Assembly: GCA_005408345.1 (NCBI GenBank)
Contig: SEMN01000122.1
Location: 62,001 to 126,000 of the forward strand
DNA: 64,000 nucleotides
Direction of reading: 5' to 3'
DNA from: Macquaria australasica
Lineage: Eukaryota; Chordata; Actinopteri; Centrarchiformes; Percichthyidae
Shown: positions 36,366-48,700 of the stretch, one piece after another
How the letters are laid out: each line of letters starts with the position of its first letter
Numbering within the stretch: position 1 is the first letter of the stretch
Program-made: the position numbers and the translations under genes
The notes under the pieces: generated by a model
Database searches by the model: none
What the model was told of the DNA's origin: nothing
Seen by the model: the letters and a program-made list of their open reading frames with translations, nothing else

Positions 36366-39300
36366 GGATTAGATCCTACAACAGTACTGCTGTTGACCTT
36401 GTTAATCACACACATAATGTCAGGCAGTTCTGTTACTGCCCCGCATGATGAAGCTTTCTAGGAAGCCTATGTGAGAGTTGTTGTGATTCATGTTTGTTTA
36501 CATTTTATGTATCACTGCCATGGCAGAGAGGTTCAAGTGTCTTAAGAAGAGTGTGGATAATCCTGACTAAAGCAGACAAAAGTACAGCCAGATACAGTGT
36601 GTTCAGTCCAGTCCAGGGCTTTTATTATGCATCCATCTTTCTTCTTTTCCCAATCAGTTAAAATGGAAAGAAAATATGAACTTTGTAACTATTTCTTAGT
36701 AGTAATAAAAATAGAGAGTTGAACTAACAGTATGCCACTTCACTATGTTAGTGTCTCACTCCATAGTATTGATAAGTCACATTTCATTGTATTGATAAGA
36801 GCATCCATCATGGTGTGGTCCCAGTGATAAGTAGTCCTAGTCGTGTGGCTTATGAAGATTCTGCTCCATCAGGGTCACACCCTCGCTCCACTTTGACAGC
36901 TGCCTCTAAACACCTTGTTAAATGTGATTCATCCGAGCTGGCTTATGATATCATCTGCCTCTACATGACATTCATTCCTAGCCTGGAGGTGTAATGCACT
37001 GTGCTACGTGCCAGATTTTCCCCGTCAATGGTTGTCTCTGGAATCGTTTTTCAATCAGTCACATCCCTCTTCACCATGCTTTAGTGTCTGTGTCAGAACG
37101 CAATAATAGTCTCTGAGTATTTTAGTGTTTTTTGAATCTGGAGCTCTTATTGGTGATTAACTTTGTTCAGCCAGGAAGCTGCCAATTCTAGCTCTACATT
37201 CCATAAACTGTTGGACATCATTGACACACCCCTATGCCCTCTGCTCCTCCTTTTTTGTTTATACACAACCTATCAGATCATACAGAGGATGTGAGGGAAG
37301 AGGGCTCACGAGAGGGGGAAGAAGAAGGAAATGCCGCCTGGGATGGAAAACAACCTTCTTGTGGCGTTGTCATTTCAGTGTAATGCTCTCAAAAACATTC
37401 TGCAGAGCATTTATATTCAGCTGACACATCCTCTCAACTCAGTGCTGTGTACTAGCTGAACAGTTGCAGCCCCAACAAGTTATTTATCTATTTTGGTTAA
37501 GATATCATTGACTTTTTGTTAGATGTCTACTGGATGGACATTTAAGTGAGAGTGATAACACATGATATAACCTTACCCTGTGCCTAAAATAATTTTTGAG
37601 GACTTGTAGTTTTTACTGTTAAAGGATGCATTGAATATGGAACTTAATCAACCAGTAATGGCAGTAAGTAAGTGTAGTCTTCTGCTGAACCACACACACT
37701 GTTCAGGAAGTGATTGTCTGCTTTGAATAAACAAAAGATGCGCACTTTCAAGTGTTGTCTCATCAACAGGCTACACACGTTTCTCAGTAAGACATGCCAC
37801 ATGATTATTAAGTTGGGTTATCAGGGCCGTTGTGTTGTGGAAACTGCCCAGACCTCATGCAAAAAATGACCTCACATTAAATTACTATTACCTTCCACAC
37901 GTAAGTATCAGTAACCCCCAGATACTGAATAAAATAGATGACGCAACCAGTTACCTCCATCTTTGTTTGACTTTTCCAATTATAGTCATGTGGAGTAAAA
38001 TAAATATTTGTTTGGTTGTGACATGATCCCAACTTGAAGATCACTACGACCTAACATCACTTGAAAGTGCAGTATCTAAAAATGATGCAAAATAGTCTTC
38101 ATAGGCCCCTTTGGTTCTAAGTGATGTCTCATTTTTTTGACTTGATGAACTGACTTTTATTGTCCCTATTAGTGATTATTATTTGTGTCGATTATAGGCC
38201 CACTATAAGCTGTGACTGTGACGTGTCGCAGTTCCTTAAAGTCAGAGCCTGGATAAATGATCTGTTGTCGTAGCAGTAAGAGGACATCCCTCAGTTTTTC
38301 TCACTCTTGTGTGCACTCGTGCGCTTTCTGTCCACAGAGCAGTCCAGACGTGATGACCTGGAGTCTCTTGGCTACGTCCTCATGTACTTCAACCTGGGCT
38401 CCCTCCCCTGGCAGGGCCTCAAGGCCGCTACCAAGAGACAGAAGTATGAACGTATCAGTGAGAAGAAAATGTCCACGCCCATCGAGGTTCTTTGCAAAGG
38501 ATACCCTTGTAAGTGATGTTTCTGTGGTGCCTCTGTGTGTTGGTTTATTTTGAAAGTCCAATACCACAAATTTGCCTCAAGGGGCTTTATCTGTACAGCA
38601 TGCAGCACCCTCTATCCTTAGACCCTCAGTTTGGATAAGCAAAAACTCCCCCAAAAAAACCTTTTAATGGGGATAAAACTTTGTGTTTTATCAGTGTTTT
38701 TGTCCTTTGCTTGCTGTTAGTGTTGTGTGTATTCTGTTTCTCCTCATTACTGTATTGCTTGTTATTTATTCTCCTACAGCTGAGTTCTCCACATACCTGA
38801 ATTTTTGCCGCTCGCTCCGTTTTGATGACAAGCCAGACTACTCTTACCTACGACAGCTCTTCAGGAATCTTTTCCACCGTCAGGGTTTCTCCTATGATTA
38901 TGTCTTTGACTGGAACATGCTGAAATTTGTAAGTTTACATAGTGTTTTTAACTAAAGTACTTTTTGTCTTTGTTTTGGTACCTTGAAGCTGCCACTTAAC
39001 TCTTTCATCACAGTGCTGAAAAATCTCACTTCCAAACAGCTTACAATATAATACAGCTAATTTAAAGCTAGTTTTTGTTAATGGAAAAGCTTTAATGTGG
39101 CTGATCTCATCTATCAGGGTGCCAGTCGGACAGCCGAGGATGGCGATCGGGAGAGGAGGACGGGAGATGAGAGGGATGAGCGGATCGGAGGAGCCCCCAG
39201 GGGGTCTGCATCGCGGGGCCTCCCCCCAGGTCCCAACCCTGGAGCTGCCAACAGAGTCAGGAACGGGCCAGAGCAGGCCATCTCTAACCCTGCCTCACGG

Positions 39301-40425
39301 GTCCAGCAGTCTGGTGAGTGTTGTGCTTGAGTCTCAAACTCCTGCTGTCTTTATTTTAATAACAGAATAATACTATGCTGCATCAAATGTGGTCAGTTCT
39401 CAATTTTATACATAATTTCAGGGAACACGTCGCCTCGTGCAATTTCTCGTGCAGAGAGGGAGAGGAAGGTGAGCATGCGGCTCCACCGTGGGGCTCCTGC
39501 CAATGTATCGTCCTCTGACCTCACAGCCCGTCACGACCAATCCAGAATTTCCACATCACAGGTGAGAAAACACTCGCAGCTCCTTCGGTCGGCCATGTGA
39601 CACACACTGCATTAATGGGGGTGAGGAACAATTTAAACATCATTTATGAGAATGCTGTGTGTTGAAGTGGACAATGCCAAGAACGATCCACCAGTTTAAC
39701 AGTTTACACACAGCCGGACATTCAATAAAACCACAGCTCCTCAAGCCAGTTATGGACTCAGGTTATCTTTAGTGATGTGACTCAACTCCAGCTGCAAAGT
39801 TTGGCCAACGAAGGCCGACTCCATCTAGTCGTGGGTGATATGGACTGAATTAACACTGCGACAGTTATCACAGCATTGTCTTTTTCAATTTGTTGTGGTA
39901 TTTGCTGAAGTATTACATTTCAGGTAGACCTGTGGACCATTTGGTGTTCAGTTAAAGATGTGAATTGCGAGCCACGATATTTTGATGTGAAAATATCTTG
40001 ATGATATGGATATAGACTTAAAAGGATAAACTATCACCCAGCCTTTCTTCCACCCACAATTGATGTATAGTAAATGAGATGGTGATAAAATAACAGGAGC
40101 TCTTTTGCAGTAAAATCCAAACAATACAATACACCAGCACCACAAACTAAGGCCTCAAAAATTACCCTAGAATTAAGTCAGCACTTCTTTGACATAGTTA
40201 CAAAAACAAATGTTATTTGATGCATGGCTATTATACTGTACATACATTGCAGTACCTACAACTTTTATGGACAACTTTTAACTTGGATAACACTACTCTC
40301 AATCTGTAGTAGTCATAGTCATGTACTAAAGGAGAGAGAGAGAGCTAGACTGCTAATTCCTCCTCTGAGTCTTTATTCTGTTTCTTTTGCAGGTCAGCGT
40401 GCCATTTGAGCACATGGGGAAGTAG
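34419..40425 (+). CDS. csnk1e: Casein kinase 1 epsilon
   Basis: Ser/Thr kinase of the CK1 family. It phosphorylates PER proteins to set the circadian period and Dishevelled/LRP6 in Wnt signalling; it is cytoplasmic, nuclear and centrosomal. Exons: 34419-34494, 34769-34879, 35183-35331, 36057-36285, 38338-38508, 38780-38928, 39118-39313, 39422-39561, 40393-40425. This gives 417 residues, one more than the usual vertebrate length. The kinase domain is about residues 9-277, with Gly-loop [10 protein letters not shown] (15-24), VAIK Lys38, HRDVKPDN (catalytic Asp128) and DFGLAKK (Asp149). The autoinhibitory tail has [29 protein letters not shown] and the ending SVPFEHMGK. Those tail sequences favour epsilon over delta. 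The ATG sits in a strong context (CAACCATGG). Confidence 0.96.
34882..35182 (+). other. csnk1e: csnk1e intron
   Basis: Short phase 1 intron between the VAIK exon and the exon starting [10 protein letters not shown]. Nothing else is visible. Confidence 0.8.
35332..36056 (+). other. csnk1e: csnk1e intron
   Basis: Phase 0 intron ahead of the catalytic-loop exon. No repeat or gene was recognised. Confidence 0.8.
36286..38337 (+). other. csnk1e: csnk1e intron with (GT)n
   Basis: A 2.05 kb phase 1 intron between the activation-loop exon and the exon starting [13 protein letters not shown]. It contains a (GT)n tract at 36336-36364. The remainder is unrecognised. Confidence 0.8.
36336..36364. repeat. 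(GT)n microsatellite
   Basis: About fourteen GT units in the csnk1e intron, 50 bases after the activation-loop exon. Confidence 0.95.
39562..40392 (+). other. csnk1e: csnk1e last coding intron with a small inverted-repeat element
   Basis: Phase 0 intron before the final ten coding codons. It contains a candidate miniature element at 39832-40040 (see that entry) and a short GA-repeat near 40330. Confidence 0.7.
39832..40040. mobile_element. Candidate miniature inverted-repeat element
   Basis: TGGGTGATA at 39832-39840 is mirrored by TATCACCCA at 40032-40040, about 210 bases end to end, with an AT-rich interior containing GATATGGA and ATATTTTGATG words. No coding potential. No target-site duplication could be fixed. 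Likely a degenerate MITE-like copy. Confidence 0.4.
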
Positions 40426-41786
40426 AATTTTTTGGCTCTGCATGCACACGAAACTGACAGGTGAGGTCTAATTTCACTCATTTATTCACATGCTGACTGC
40501 AGAAATACACAATTTAATCAATACGCTGCACACTCTAATGACTATCACTCCATTTGTTGTTGCAGGGCTGCAAAGTATATTCATCGCTCCGGGTTTATTT
40601 TCCTTTTATTTTTACCTTTGTCTTATGAAAAGATAATTGGACACATGGATCTTTTGGAAAAGGACAATAAATCTTTAAAGGATCCAGGAAACTACATGAC
40701 AGTATCCAACATGCACTCTTTCATGAACCCTTTTTGCTGAAACGTGGACCACCACCACCACAATACAAAAGCAAATGAATGACAGTCCTACACCATTGTT
40801 ACTCCATGGTTGCTCATACTTGCTCCACTCCTCAAAACATTCCCGCAGTACCTTCTGTCTGGCAAATGTGAAGAACTGTTGGCATCAAAGGAGCAAAGTG
40901 GTATCAGGGACACGCGCATGTTTCTTGTCAAAGGTCAACTTCGTGATTGATATAGGCTTAGTAAAGATTTCAGTTTTAACACCACAAAACAACTTTTCAT
41001 TGAATGTCGCCTCTTTTATCTTAAATTGGAGCTTGTTATGAGTTTCCGTTCTTTTGCTTTTTTGAGAGAAATAACAGCTGAAAGACGGTGAAATGGGCAA
41101 GAGGTAGGTGAGAGGGTAGTGGACAAAAAGAAAGGTAACTTTGAAAAGGATAAGTAAGTGATGTTTTAGCTGTTGTAGAGTATTGTTTCTGGTGAAGTAG
41201 CAATTGGTGCTTGCTTGCCCCTTCATTCATGTGATGATTTACTCTCCCTCAAAACTCAGCCACCAAATCCTCCACCACCCCTTATTTTGTCTGTTTTTTG
41301 ACTTGCGTGTTTTTCGTTGGTTTTAATGTGAGTGGGTAAGGTGAAGAATGACCATAGATATTGCAAAGACACACTCCCAAGTCTTGAGGGAAGCTCCTCA
41401 GGAAATTCTCAGTGTATTTGACCAGAGACCATAGCTGCCCGTTTTGGCTAACAAATAGTGGCTGCAATTTTTATGATACTTCTTAATGTTACCTTTTTTT
41501 ATTCTTTTGTTATTGGAGGTCATAGGGGAGTGGGCAGGCTCTGTTAGGGATGACTCTTAAGGGGATGGGACGTCCAATAATTTTTTTTTTTTTTTTAACG
41601 TTTACTTCACTGTAAATATTTTTTTATTTTGATGTAAAGCCAAAATGTGGTTATTTGTTAAGGTGTAAAGTAGAAAAATGCATACTAACGACATAAATTT
41701 GGGCTGGGTTCAGAATTTTAGGTATTTAAAGTACTAAATTGTGGGATGGGCTTCTGTTACTCTGCCAGCTGGGTCATCCAACATTT

Positions 41787-41825
<39 letters not shown>

Positions 41826-41826
41826 G
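41787..41826. repeat. (GT)n(GA)n microsatellite in the csnk1e 3' UTR
   Basis: About nine GT units run directly into about eleven GA units. It is a compound simple repeat on the transcribed strand. Confidence 0.95.
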
Positions 41827-42438
41827 TGTGACTGTTAGAGAGATGCAGTGACTCCCTGCTAAGATTCATTTTGTCTTTGTATTCAGATTGTTTTTATCTA
41901 TTTTCTCTGCTATTTATGTTAAACTATTTTTTATGTCTGAAATAACTTTGTCCTTTATTCTTGTTTCTGTATCATTTCATCTTCCTGTACCTTTTTATTA
42001 GAAGAAACTTGATTGTTCTGGGTGTTTTTTTTGTTGTTGTTTTTTTTTGTTTTTTTTTGCCTGTCCCTTTTTGTTCTTATGCTTCAAAGGTTGTCCACCT
42101 TTATATAATACATAGGGCTTTCAATATTCCTTCTGCAAAAATGATATGCTAATAGTTTGATGTCACCTTTTGGATTTTAACCTCCAGCAACCTTGATGAT
42201 GTCATTCAAAAGAAAACAACTGATGCAATTGCAGGGATGTGTAAATAGCAGTGTACTGTGTGTGTAATTACCTTTGTACAGGCCACCATGACCCAGTGGC
42301 ATCGTAACTGTTGGGTTGGGAATGGTATAGAAGAGGTTGAGGTGATGGGGATTTCACTTTATGTATTGTGTACTGATAACTTGTACAGTTCTTTAACACA
42401 CTTTATTTACAACAGTATTTGTGTATATTTTATGAAGC

Positions 42439-42444
42439 AATAAA
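42439..42444 (+). promoter_or_regulatory. csnk1e: csnk1e polyadenylation signal
   Basis: Canonical AATAAA at the end of a T-rich 3' UTR, followed by T/GT-rich sequence. The next gene's CpG-rich promoter begins within about 150 bases. Confidence 0.65.
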
Positions 42445-42559
42445 AATGAATAACGTTGCTCACAAGTTTTTTGCTGACCTTTCTTGCTCATCTTTGCCTT
42501 ACTGCTGTTGCGTGCAGAAGTTTTTAAGGTGGTGTTTTTTTAATTGGCTTTTTTGGAGA

Positions 42560-43116
42560 CAATCGATGGCAAATACGCGGAGAAATCAAAAGCGCGAATG
42601 CGCATGCGCCAAGGAGTTTTTGTTTTTTCCCTGGCAGCTGTTGGTACTGTGAACTGCCGATGATGATGTGGGCGAAATAACGGTGTCTAGTTCATCAGCT
42701 TTGGACGGGAAATGGCAAGATAAACAACACTTGTTTTTCATGGACATTTTAATATTGTAATTGAGTGTGTCGCTTCTTAAAGGCGTGTTCTGTTTCTTCG
42801 CTTTGTTTTGACTTTACGGGGAGAAGCAACGGCAAGCTAGCGCCAGGCTAGCTAACGTTAGCTAGCAGCGCTCGGCGTAGTTAACGCTCAGCTGCCGACA
42901 CTTTGCCAGCTATATTAAAAAAAAAAAAAAGGAGGCAAGTTTCCGGGGTTCAAACAGCGATGCAGTGGTTAAGATAAGTGGCTTGCTGTCGTCTGAATGT
43001 TAGCGCTTGACCAGTTTAACTTTTTGTACTCCAAAGGGTTTGCAATCGGCTTGAGACGATGAGCTAAATTGATGCTTTGATTCAGACCAGCGCAGATCAA
43101 ACAACTGCAGAGGGAG
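42560..43116 (+). promoter_or_regulatory. tmem184b: tmem184b promoter and 5' UTR exon 1
   Basis: CpG-rich block with a near-perfect NRF1 site (TGCGCATGCGC, 42599-42609) and a perfect 20-bp palindrome at 42847-42866. It ends at the donor AGGGAG before GTAAGT (43116/43117). Upstream of the splice the frame meets a TGA near 43078, so no N-terminal extension comes from this exon. Confidence 0.65.
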
Positions 43117-45777
43117 GTAAGTGAAGCAGCAGGATGGAGTCATGAGCACTGAACAACATGTACCATCTTTTCACTAAAGTGTGTTTTTATGAACTCGCAG
43201 GCAGTTCAGTACATAATCAGAATCGGCAGTACTGAGGTAAATATTGCCCCCTCTGGATTTTACAATATGATAAATGTCACGTTTCTCTGAAATGCAGCAC
43301 GGCTATGTGCAGACTGTTCTGAAGGTTGGAAGCTGGAAAACCTGCTCCCTCGTTCTTTGTGGGATGTGTTACAGCTACACGTAGGACAATTAAAATGAGT
43401 TGTGGTCACTGCTAAGTAGCCCTGTGGTCTTCAGTGCCTCTGATTGAAGTCAGCCTCGATGGCCGGATGCTTTGCAATATGCTCTCCTAGCCTTAGGACT
43501 TTTGATGGCCTGTCACAAAAGACTGCTGATTCGATTGAGGTCAAAGTACAATGCGTGTATTGAAACCTACCCACGGGTGTAGTCAGCAGGATTGATGAGC
43601 TGTCTCTCTCTCTTGTCTGCGGCCCACTGGGAAGCATCGAGCTTTGTTATTGTAGGTGCAAGCTGGTGCTTGTGATCGTCGCCAGGGCTTGAATATACTG
43701 AATACAGACTTCACCCAAGAGCCCCCTTTATTCATTTTTCTCAGATGATATATAGATATTTTTCATTTATTTATCTTTTTAATATGACAACCTGTTTTGA
43801 CCGAATTACATGCATCCAATCATGGTTGGTAAATAAAAAAAGTAGAAGCTATTTTTAGACTACTAGTAATATTTGTTAGGCTAAGCAATATGGCAAACAG
43901 TTACCATAATAAATAGTAAGACCTTTGGACACTGAAATTCAGTTGTTAAATAGCTGATCACATTGAAATTCATTATTAAGCAAAGTCAAATTGGAACTGT
44001 CTGCTGTATCAAAAATATTTGTGTGGGAAGTTTGACACAGTAAGGGTTAGGGTTAGATAAGATAGATAAGATAATAAGATAAAATAATCAATGATAAAGA
44101 CCTGATATATTGCCCAGCTCTTAATTACACCAATTTAAAAATATCAACCTGATGAAACCCAATAAATTCATATTCTATGTCTTCCCACCGGTATTTCTTT
44201 AAAAAAAAAAAAAACATCAAGGTATGCAGAAATTTGAATTTTCTGCTCTGTCCTAAATTGATTTCCTTGCAGTTTCTTTCTATAAATAGTTAAACAATTC
44301 TGGTGTGTGTGACACGCGGCTGATGTGTTCCTAGTTACTGCGTTGTCACAAGCTTGATTGAGGCTTTGGCAGCATGAGTCATCCATGACCATGTCGAGCG
44401 CCTATATTTGGCTGCCGCACGGGGGGGTTTGAAAGTCATAGTGAAATTAGTTTTCACTGTGAACGATTAGATTATTGCCTTTCTGGAATCCACACCAAGA
44501 CACTGACGTAGCTGGAGAGATGACAGCACCCGGAGATCTGCAATGATGAGGGGTGGTGGCACATGGAGCATCTTTCTGGATGCTTTTGATGTTGCGCCCT
44601 CCGGTTTGGCCTGTCTTGTTTTCATTTGTTCAGATCAGTGCTGCGTAATTATGTGACACACACCACTTGTCTTATTTTCACTACTTATAAACTGTTGTAC
44701 TGTACGCTGTTGAAATTTTGAGGTGTTTTCCAGTGGATGTGATAGCTTCCCATTCTGCTGACGTGGCACAAAGGCAGTGTAAGCATTAGGGTTGATACAG
44801 TACAAACCTGACAAAGGGAATTCAGCGGCTTTTGGACTGTGTCGTGCTGCACAGTTGGCTTTGTTTTTTGACAATGAATGTTGAGAAAAAGTGAAGCACA
44901 AATATGATACTTAAAGCCACTCAACAGTGGAAAAATAGAAAATCCAACTCAATATCTCCCATCTTTCTCAGCTACAGCTCTGGTGATATAAAGGCTGCCT
45001 TTTCATAAAAGAATTTAAAAGAAGAAATTTATAGAGTAGAACAGAAACTGTTAAGAACTTATTCTATTTCAGTTTTATGTCAGGATCTTATTGCAGTATC
45101 TTCCCGAGGCCACAAGTCTCCGTCTGCTCAGCCTGAACTTGGTGGCTGAACTTTTCTGGTGCTGATTTGTGGAAAGGTGTTTCATTACCCTGAAGAAATA
45201 TTTGTGTTTAGCGCCGTTTCTAGCTACACCACGCTTCCCCCTGCCCTCCGCAAAGCACAGAGGAAAAGGAAAGGGAGAAATTGGGTCAGCAGCCCTCAGC
45301 TCATTGCTGTCACACCGATTCGCTGTGTTTGAGTGATTCAGGCTCCCCCACCCCCCCCCACCCACCCATGTGTTGGCGTGTGTGGTTTTTACACTCTTTG
45401 TCAGCCTCTCCTCACCCACCTACCTTATGCCTCCTCTTTTCACTCCCTCTGTTTTGATCTCGCTTCATCTGTCTATCCACACAATATCTTTTTGCACTGT
45501 AGATCTGTGCAGTGTCCTACTTTGCTCTGCATCTTTTTCTGTTTTCTCGTTCTAACATTACCAGATGTTGGCTTGAGATGTAGGACTGTGTAGGCCTGCT
45601 GCGATGCATTTACACATTTCATTGTTTCATTCAGGCTTTATAACCTGGAGCGTGAGGTTGTGCAGGTGATTGTTGTTGACCATAGGCTACTACTATTTAA
45701 AATGTCTAGGCTAAATTAGTTTGTATTACCTTAGTAGTGTCTTCGTCAAGTCTCATCTACACCCTTTCTTTATACAG
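43117..45777 (+). other. tmem184b: tmem184b intron 1
   Basis: A 2.66 kb leader intron. It contains an AT-rich stretch with GATAA repeats (44053-44098) preceded by AGGGTTAGGGTTAG. A GC-richer block at 44300-44600 includes a consensus AP-1 site ATGAGTCAT (about 44374). No gene was recognised. Confidence 0.65.
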
Positions 45778-48700
45778 ATGGGTCAACTTTGGCGGCGAGA
45801 CATAACCCTCTCAGAGAGGTTGGGGAATGACTCCCCTGTCGGCTTCGCCCCAGGGCCCCCGGTCACTGTGGCCCCACACGGATCCAACTCCTCCTGGATA
45901 CCAGAAGCCCCAGTGGTCACACCAGCAGAGCCTATTTTCCTCATGACATCCACTGCCCAAACTATATCGGGATTTTTTGTTTGGACGGCTCTTCTGATCA
46001 CATGTCACCAGGTAAGGAGAGCCTGACATTTGGAGGTTGCAGATAATCTAGTGGTCAAACTAAACTTAATTCAAGGTTTCAGTTTCTGTTTCCACACTTA
46101 TTTTGTCCAACAACAGTACCGGTGAGAGGGTAAAATATGATCTAGGAGGTCAATACATTCATGAGTTTAAAAGGTTTTTTTTTGCTGAAGCCATATGCAG
46201 TGGGACACTCTATTGCCAATGCTGTGGTCTTACTGAAATGAATGAGGAGGGTATGTTTTATTTACACTGCACTATTATCAGTCTGAACGAGGCCTAAGTA
46301 TTGTTAAGTAAGACATAAAAGGCCTATCTGCTTACTCATTGTATGTGGCTCTGGATAAGTGCAGCAGCTTAATACAAAAGTGTAAATAGGTGGTTGCATC
46401 TGTTTTCTTGCCCTCTGGCAAAGGGTTAAGCTGCAGTACTGGGCTAAAACCTAAATCTTGCTCATGATCCTTCAAGTCTACCCACTGTTCTCCCTCTTTT
46501 TCTTTAACCTTCATGTATTGAAGGTAGGTTTGTTGAGCACAAATAGCTCCTTTTCAGCAAAAGCAAAAACAATAAAAATATTCACATTCACACCCAGGAG
46601 CATTTTTCCATGAGCCCCCGTTAAAGGTTGGGTAGGCAGTTTTCTTTTGGCGTCACTGGGCAAAAATGCCATATTAACCATGCAGCATATTGTAATTCAA
46701 GTGACCTCTACTTCAGCCCCCCCTCTTGCCTCTTTTTTCAGGCTTCAGAAAATCTATCCTGTGACGGTAGACTTTAGCCAATCACAGGTTATTTCAGAGA
46801 GACGGTGTGTTCGTATTGGCTAAGCTACAAGAGCAGATGTGCGTACACGTCCCTTCAGACGGTGAAAGCCTGATTAAATGGTGGAAAATCCTGCCGAAAA
46901 TCCTGAAACTTGTGATAAATTTTCAACACCTCCTTTGCCTACAGCGGTGTATTGTACAAAACAACACGTCCCGGCTCCACACAAAGCTTCAGGCTCATTA
47001 CGTTCGATGCCATGGCGCTCGTAACGACGAGTGGCAAAGAGGCATGATGACAAACAGTGGGGAATAACTTTTGAGTGTGTGTGGTGTACTAGCCTCTCTT
47101 CCCGCTGCTGGACGGCGTTGCAGCTGCCTCTGAAGCCTGGGGCGCTCTGCTCTGCGGCTGCGAAGCGCTTGAGGGGCGTCTTTGAGAAAACAAGTCATGG
47201 CGGGAGAGGCAGCGGTCTCGTTGAGGCTCACGCCGTGGAGAGCGAGCCCTACAAGGGATACAGTTTCACTGGGGAACCGACTCCTTCTGCTGCCTGTCGA
47301 AGTTGTGGGTTTGGTGAGAGGGGCTTAGCGGAGTGATACGAGGCAGCAGAGAGAGAGGAGGAAGGTTTTGCCTAGGTTGCACAGATTCTGCCTACCCCAG
47401 CTTTAATCTAAGGCTCTATACAGTATGTGCAGGTTCACACACCAAACACATGCACACACAAAGTTTCACATCCTGTGGTCCAAATACAGACCGATTTTCT
47501 ATACGTAGCCTGACCACTCCACTTGTCGCTCATTGGCTAACCACTGAGCACTTACACTGGGATATTTATGTTAATACATATTTAGTGTTTGTGTGAATGT
47601 AATGAGACATAAAAGCATTTTTTAAATTAACCTATTTCTTATGAATGACAAAAGCTGGATTGACTACACTGTTTTTAGGGAAGTTTACCACCAGAGTAGG
47701 ACTTCTTACCTAAGATCTGCCTAAGTAATTCTCCTAAAATGGTTGCAAGCATTAAGCATTAGAGACAGATGATATAATGACTACCTATCAAATGTGTGCC
47801 TATTTTTTTTTTTTTTTTTTTGGGCGTTGCCTATATTTGATAGCCGACAGGGAATGAAGGGAGAGAAAGACAAGGAACGACATGCTGTCCCTCCTGGCCG
47901 GAGGCCAACTGGAGATGTCGCAATTCATGGTCAGCAGCCCAACCCCAAGGCCGCCAGGGAGCCCTCATAAGCCAAGTTTGGCTGACTGAGGTTGATTATG
48001 CCCCCCTGAAACACTGTGACAAATACTTCAGGTAGCCTAGCCATAGCAAGACCTCAGTGTGTGCTGTTTTAACTGATGCTTCTCTGTAGCCTATAGAAGG
48101 ATGTACATTAGGTTTAGAGAATATCAACTAGGGGTGGATGATTATGAAGTTATAAAGGGACATTTTTTAGGTTTGTGTGTTGTAACAGTTCAAAATCTCT
48201 GGAGAATAGAGGTGTTTAGTGTAAGTGGTGCAGATAAGTGCAGTACAGTGCAATTTTCCTTGTTTGTGTCAGTTTAACAGCCCTCATGTTACAGTAAAGT
48301 ATTTAGTAAGCGTCTTTTACAGATCTCACTTACATAGGGTTAAAGACGAGCCCTCTGTCACTCTGGCAACAGGTGCTCCTGGCTCCACTACGACATCAAA
48401 GAGCAGGGGATGGGTGCGAGTGTGTGTGTGTGTGTGTGTGCAGAGGAGGGAGGGTCACCTAGCAACAAGCCCTGTGAGCGGAGTGCACTGTCTCGCTTGG
48501 TGTGTTGTCACCCACTGTTTGTTATTTTACCAAAGAAGGCGTGTGTCTGTTTACAGGCCAGGAAAGGTGATAGGTGGGGCATTGTGTAAGTGGAAAGGAG
48601 CCGGATGGAGCAGACAGAGTTGCTGGTGACAAAGGCCCATCCTGTTCTTCCTGCCGTCTGCTGTTCTCAATAGGAGTGATAAAAGCCCAGTATCAGTTAC

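Larger units (their letters stand above)
40426..42465 (+). other. csnk1e: csnk1e 3' untranslated region, spliced
   Basis: The stop codon (40423-40425) lies 35 bases before a good donor (GACAG before GTGAGG, 40460/40461). An acceptor follows at 40565 (TTGTTGCAG). The terminal 3' UTR exon then runs about 1.9 kb to AATAAA at 42439-42444. It contains poly-T, a (GT)n(GA)n tract (41787-41826) and several T-rich stretches. Confidence 0.7.
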
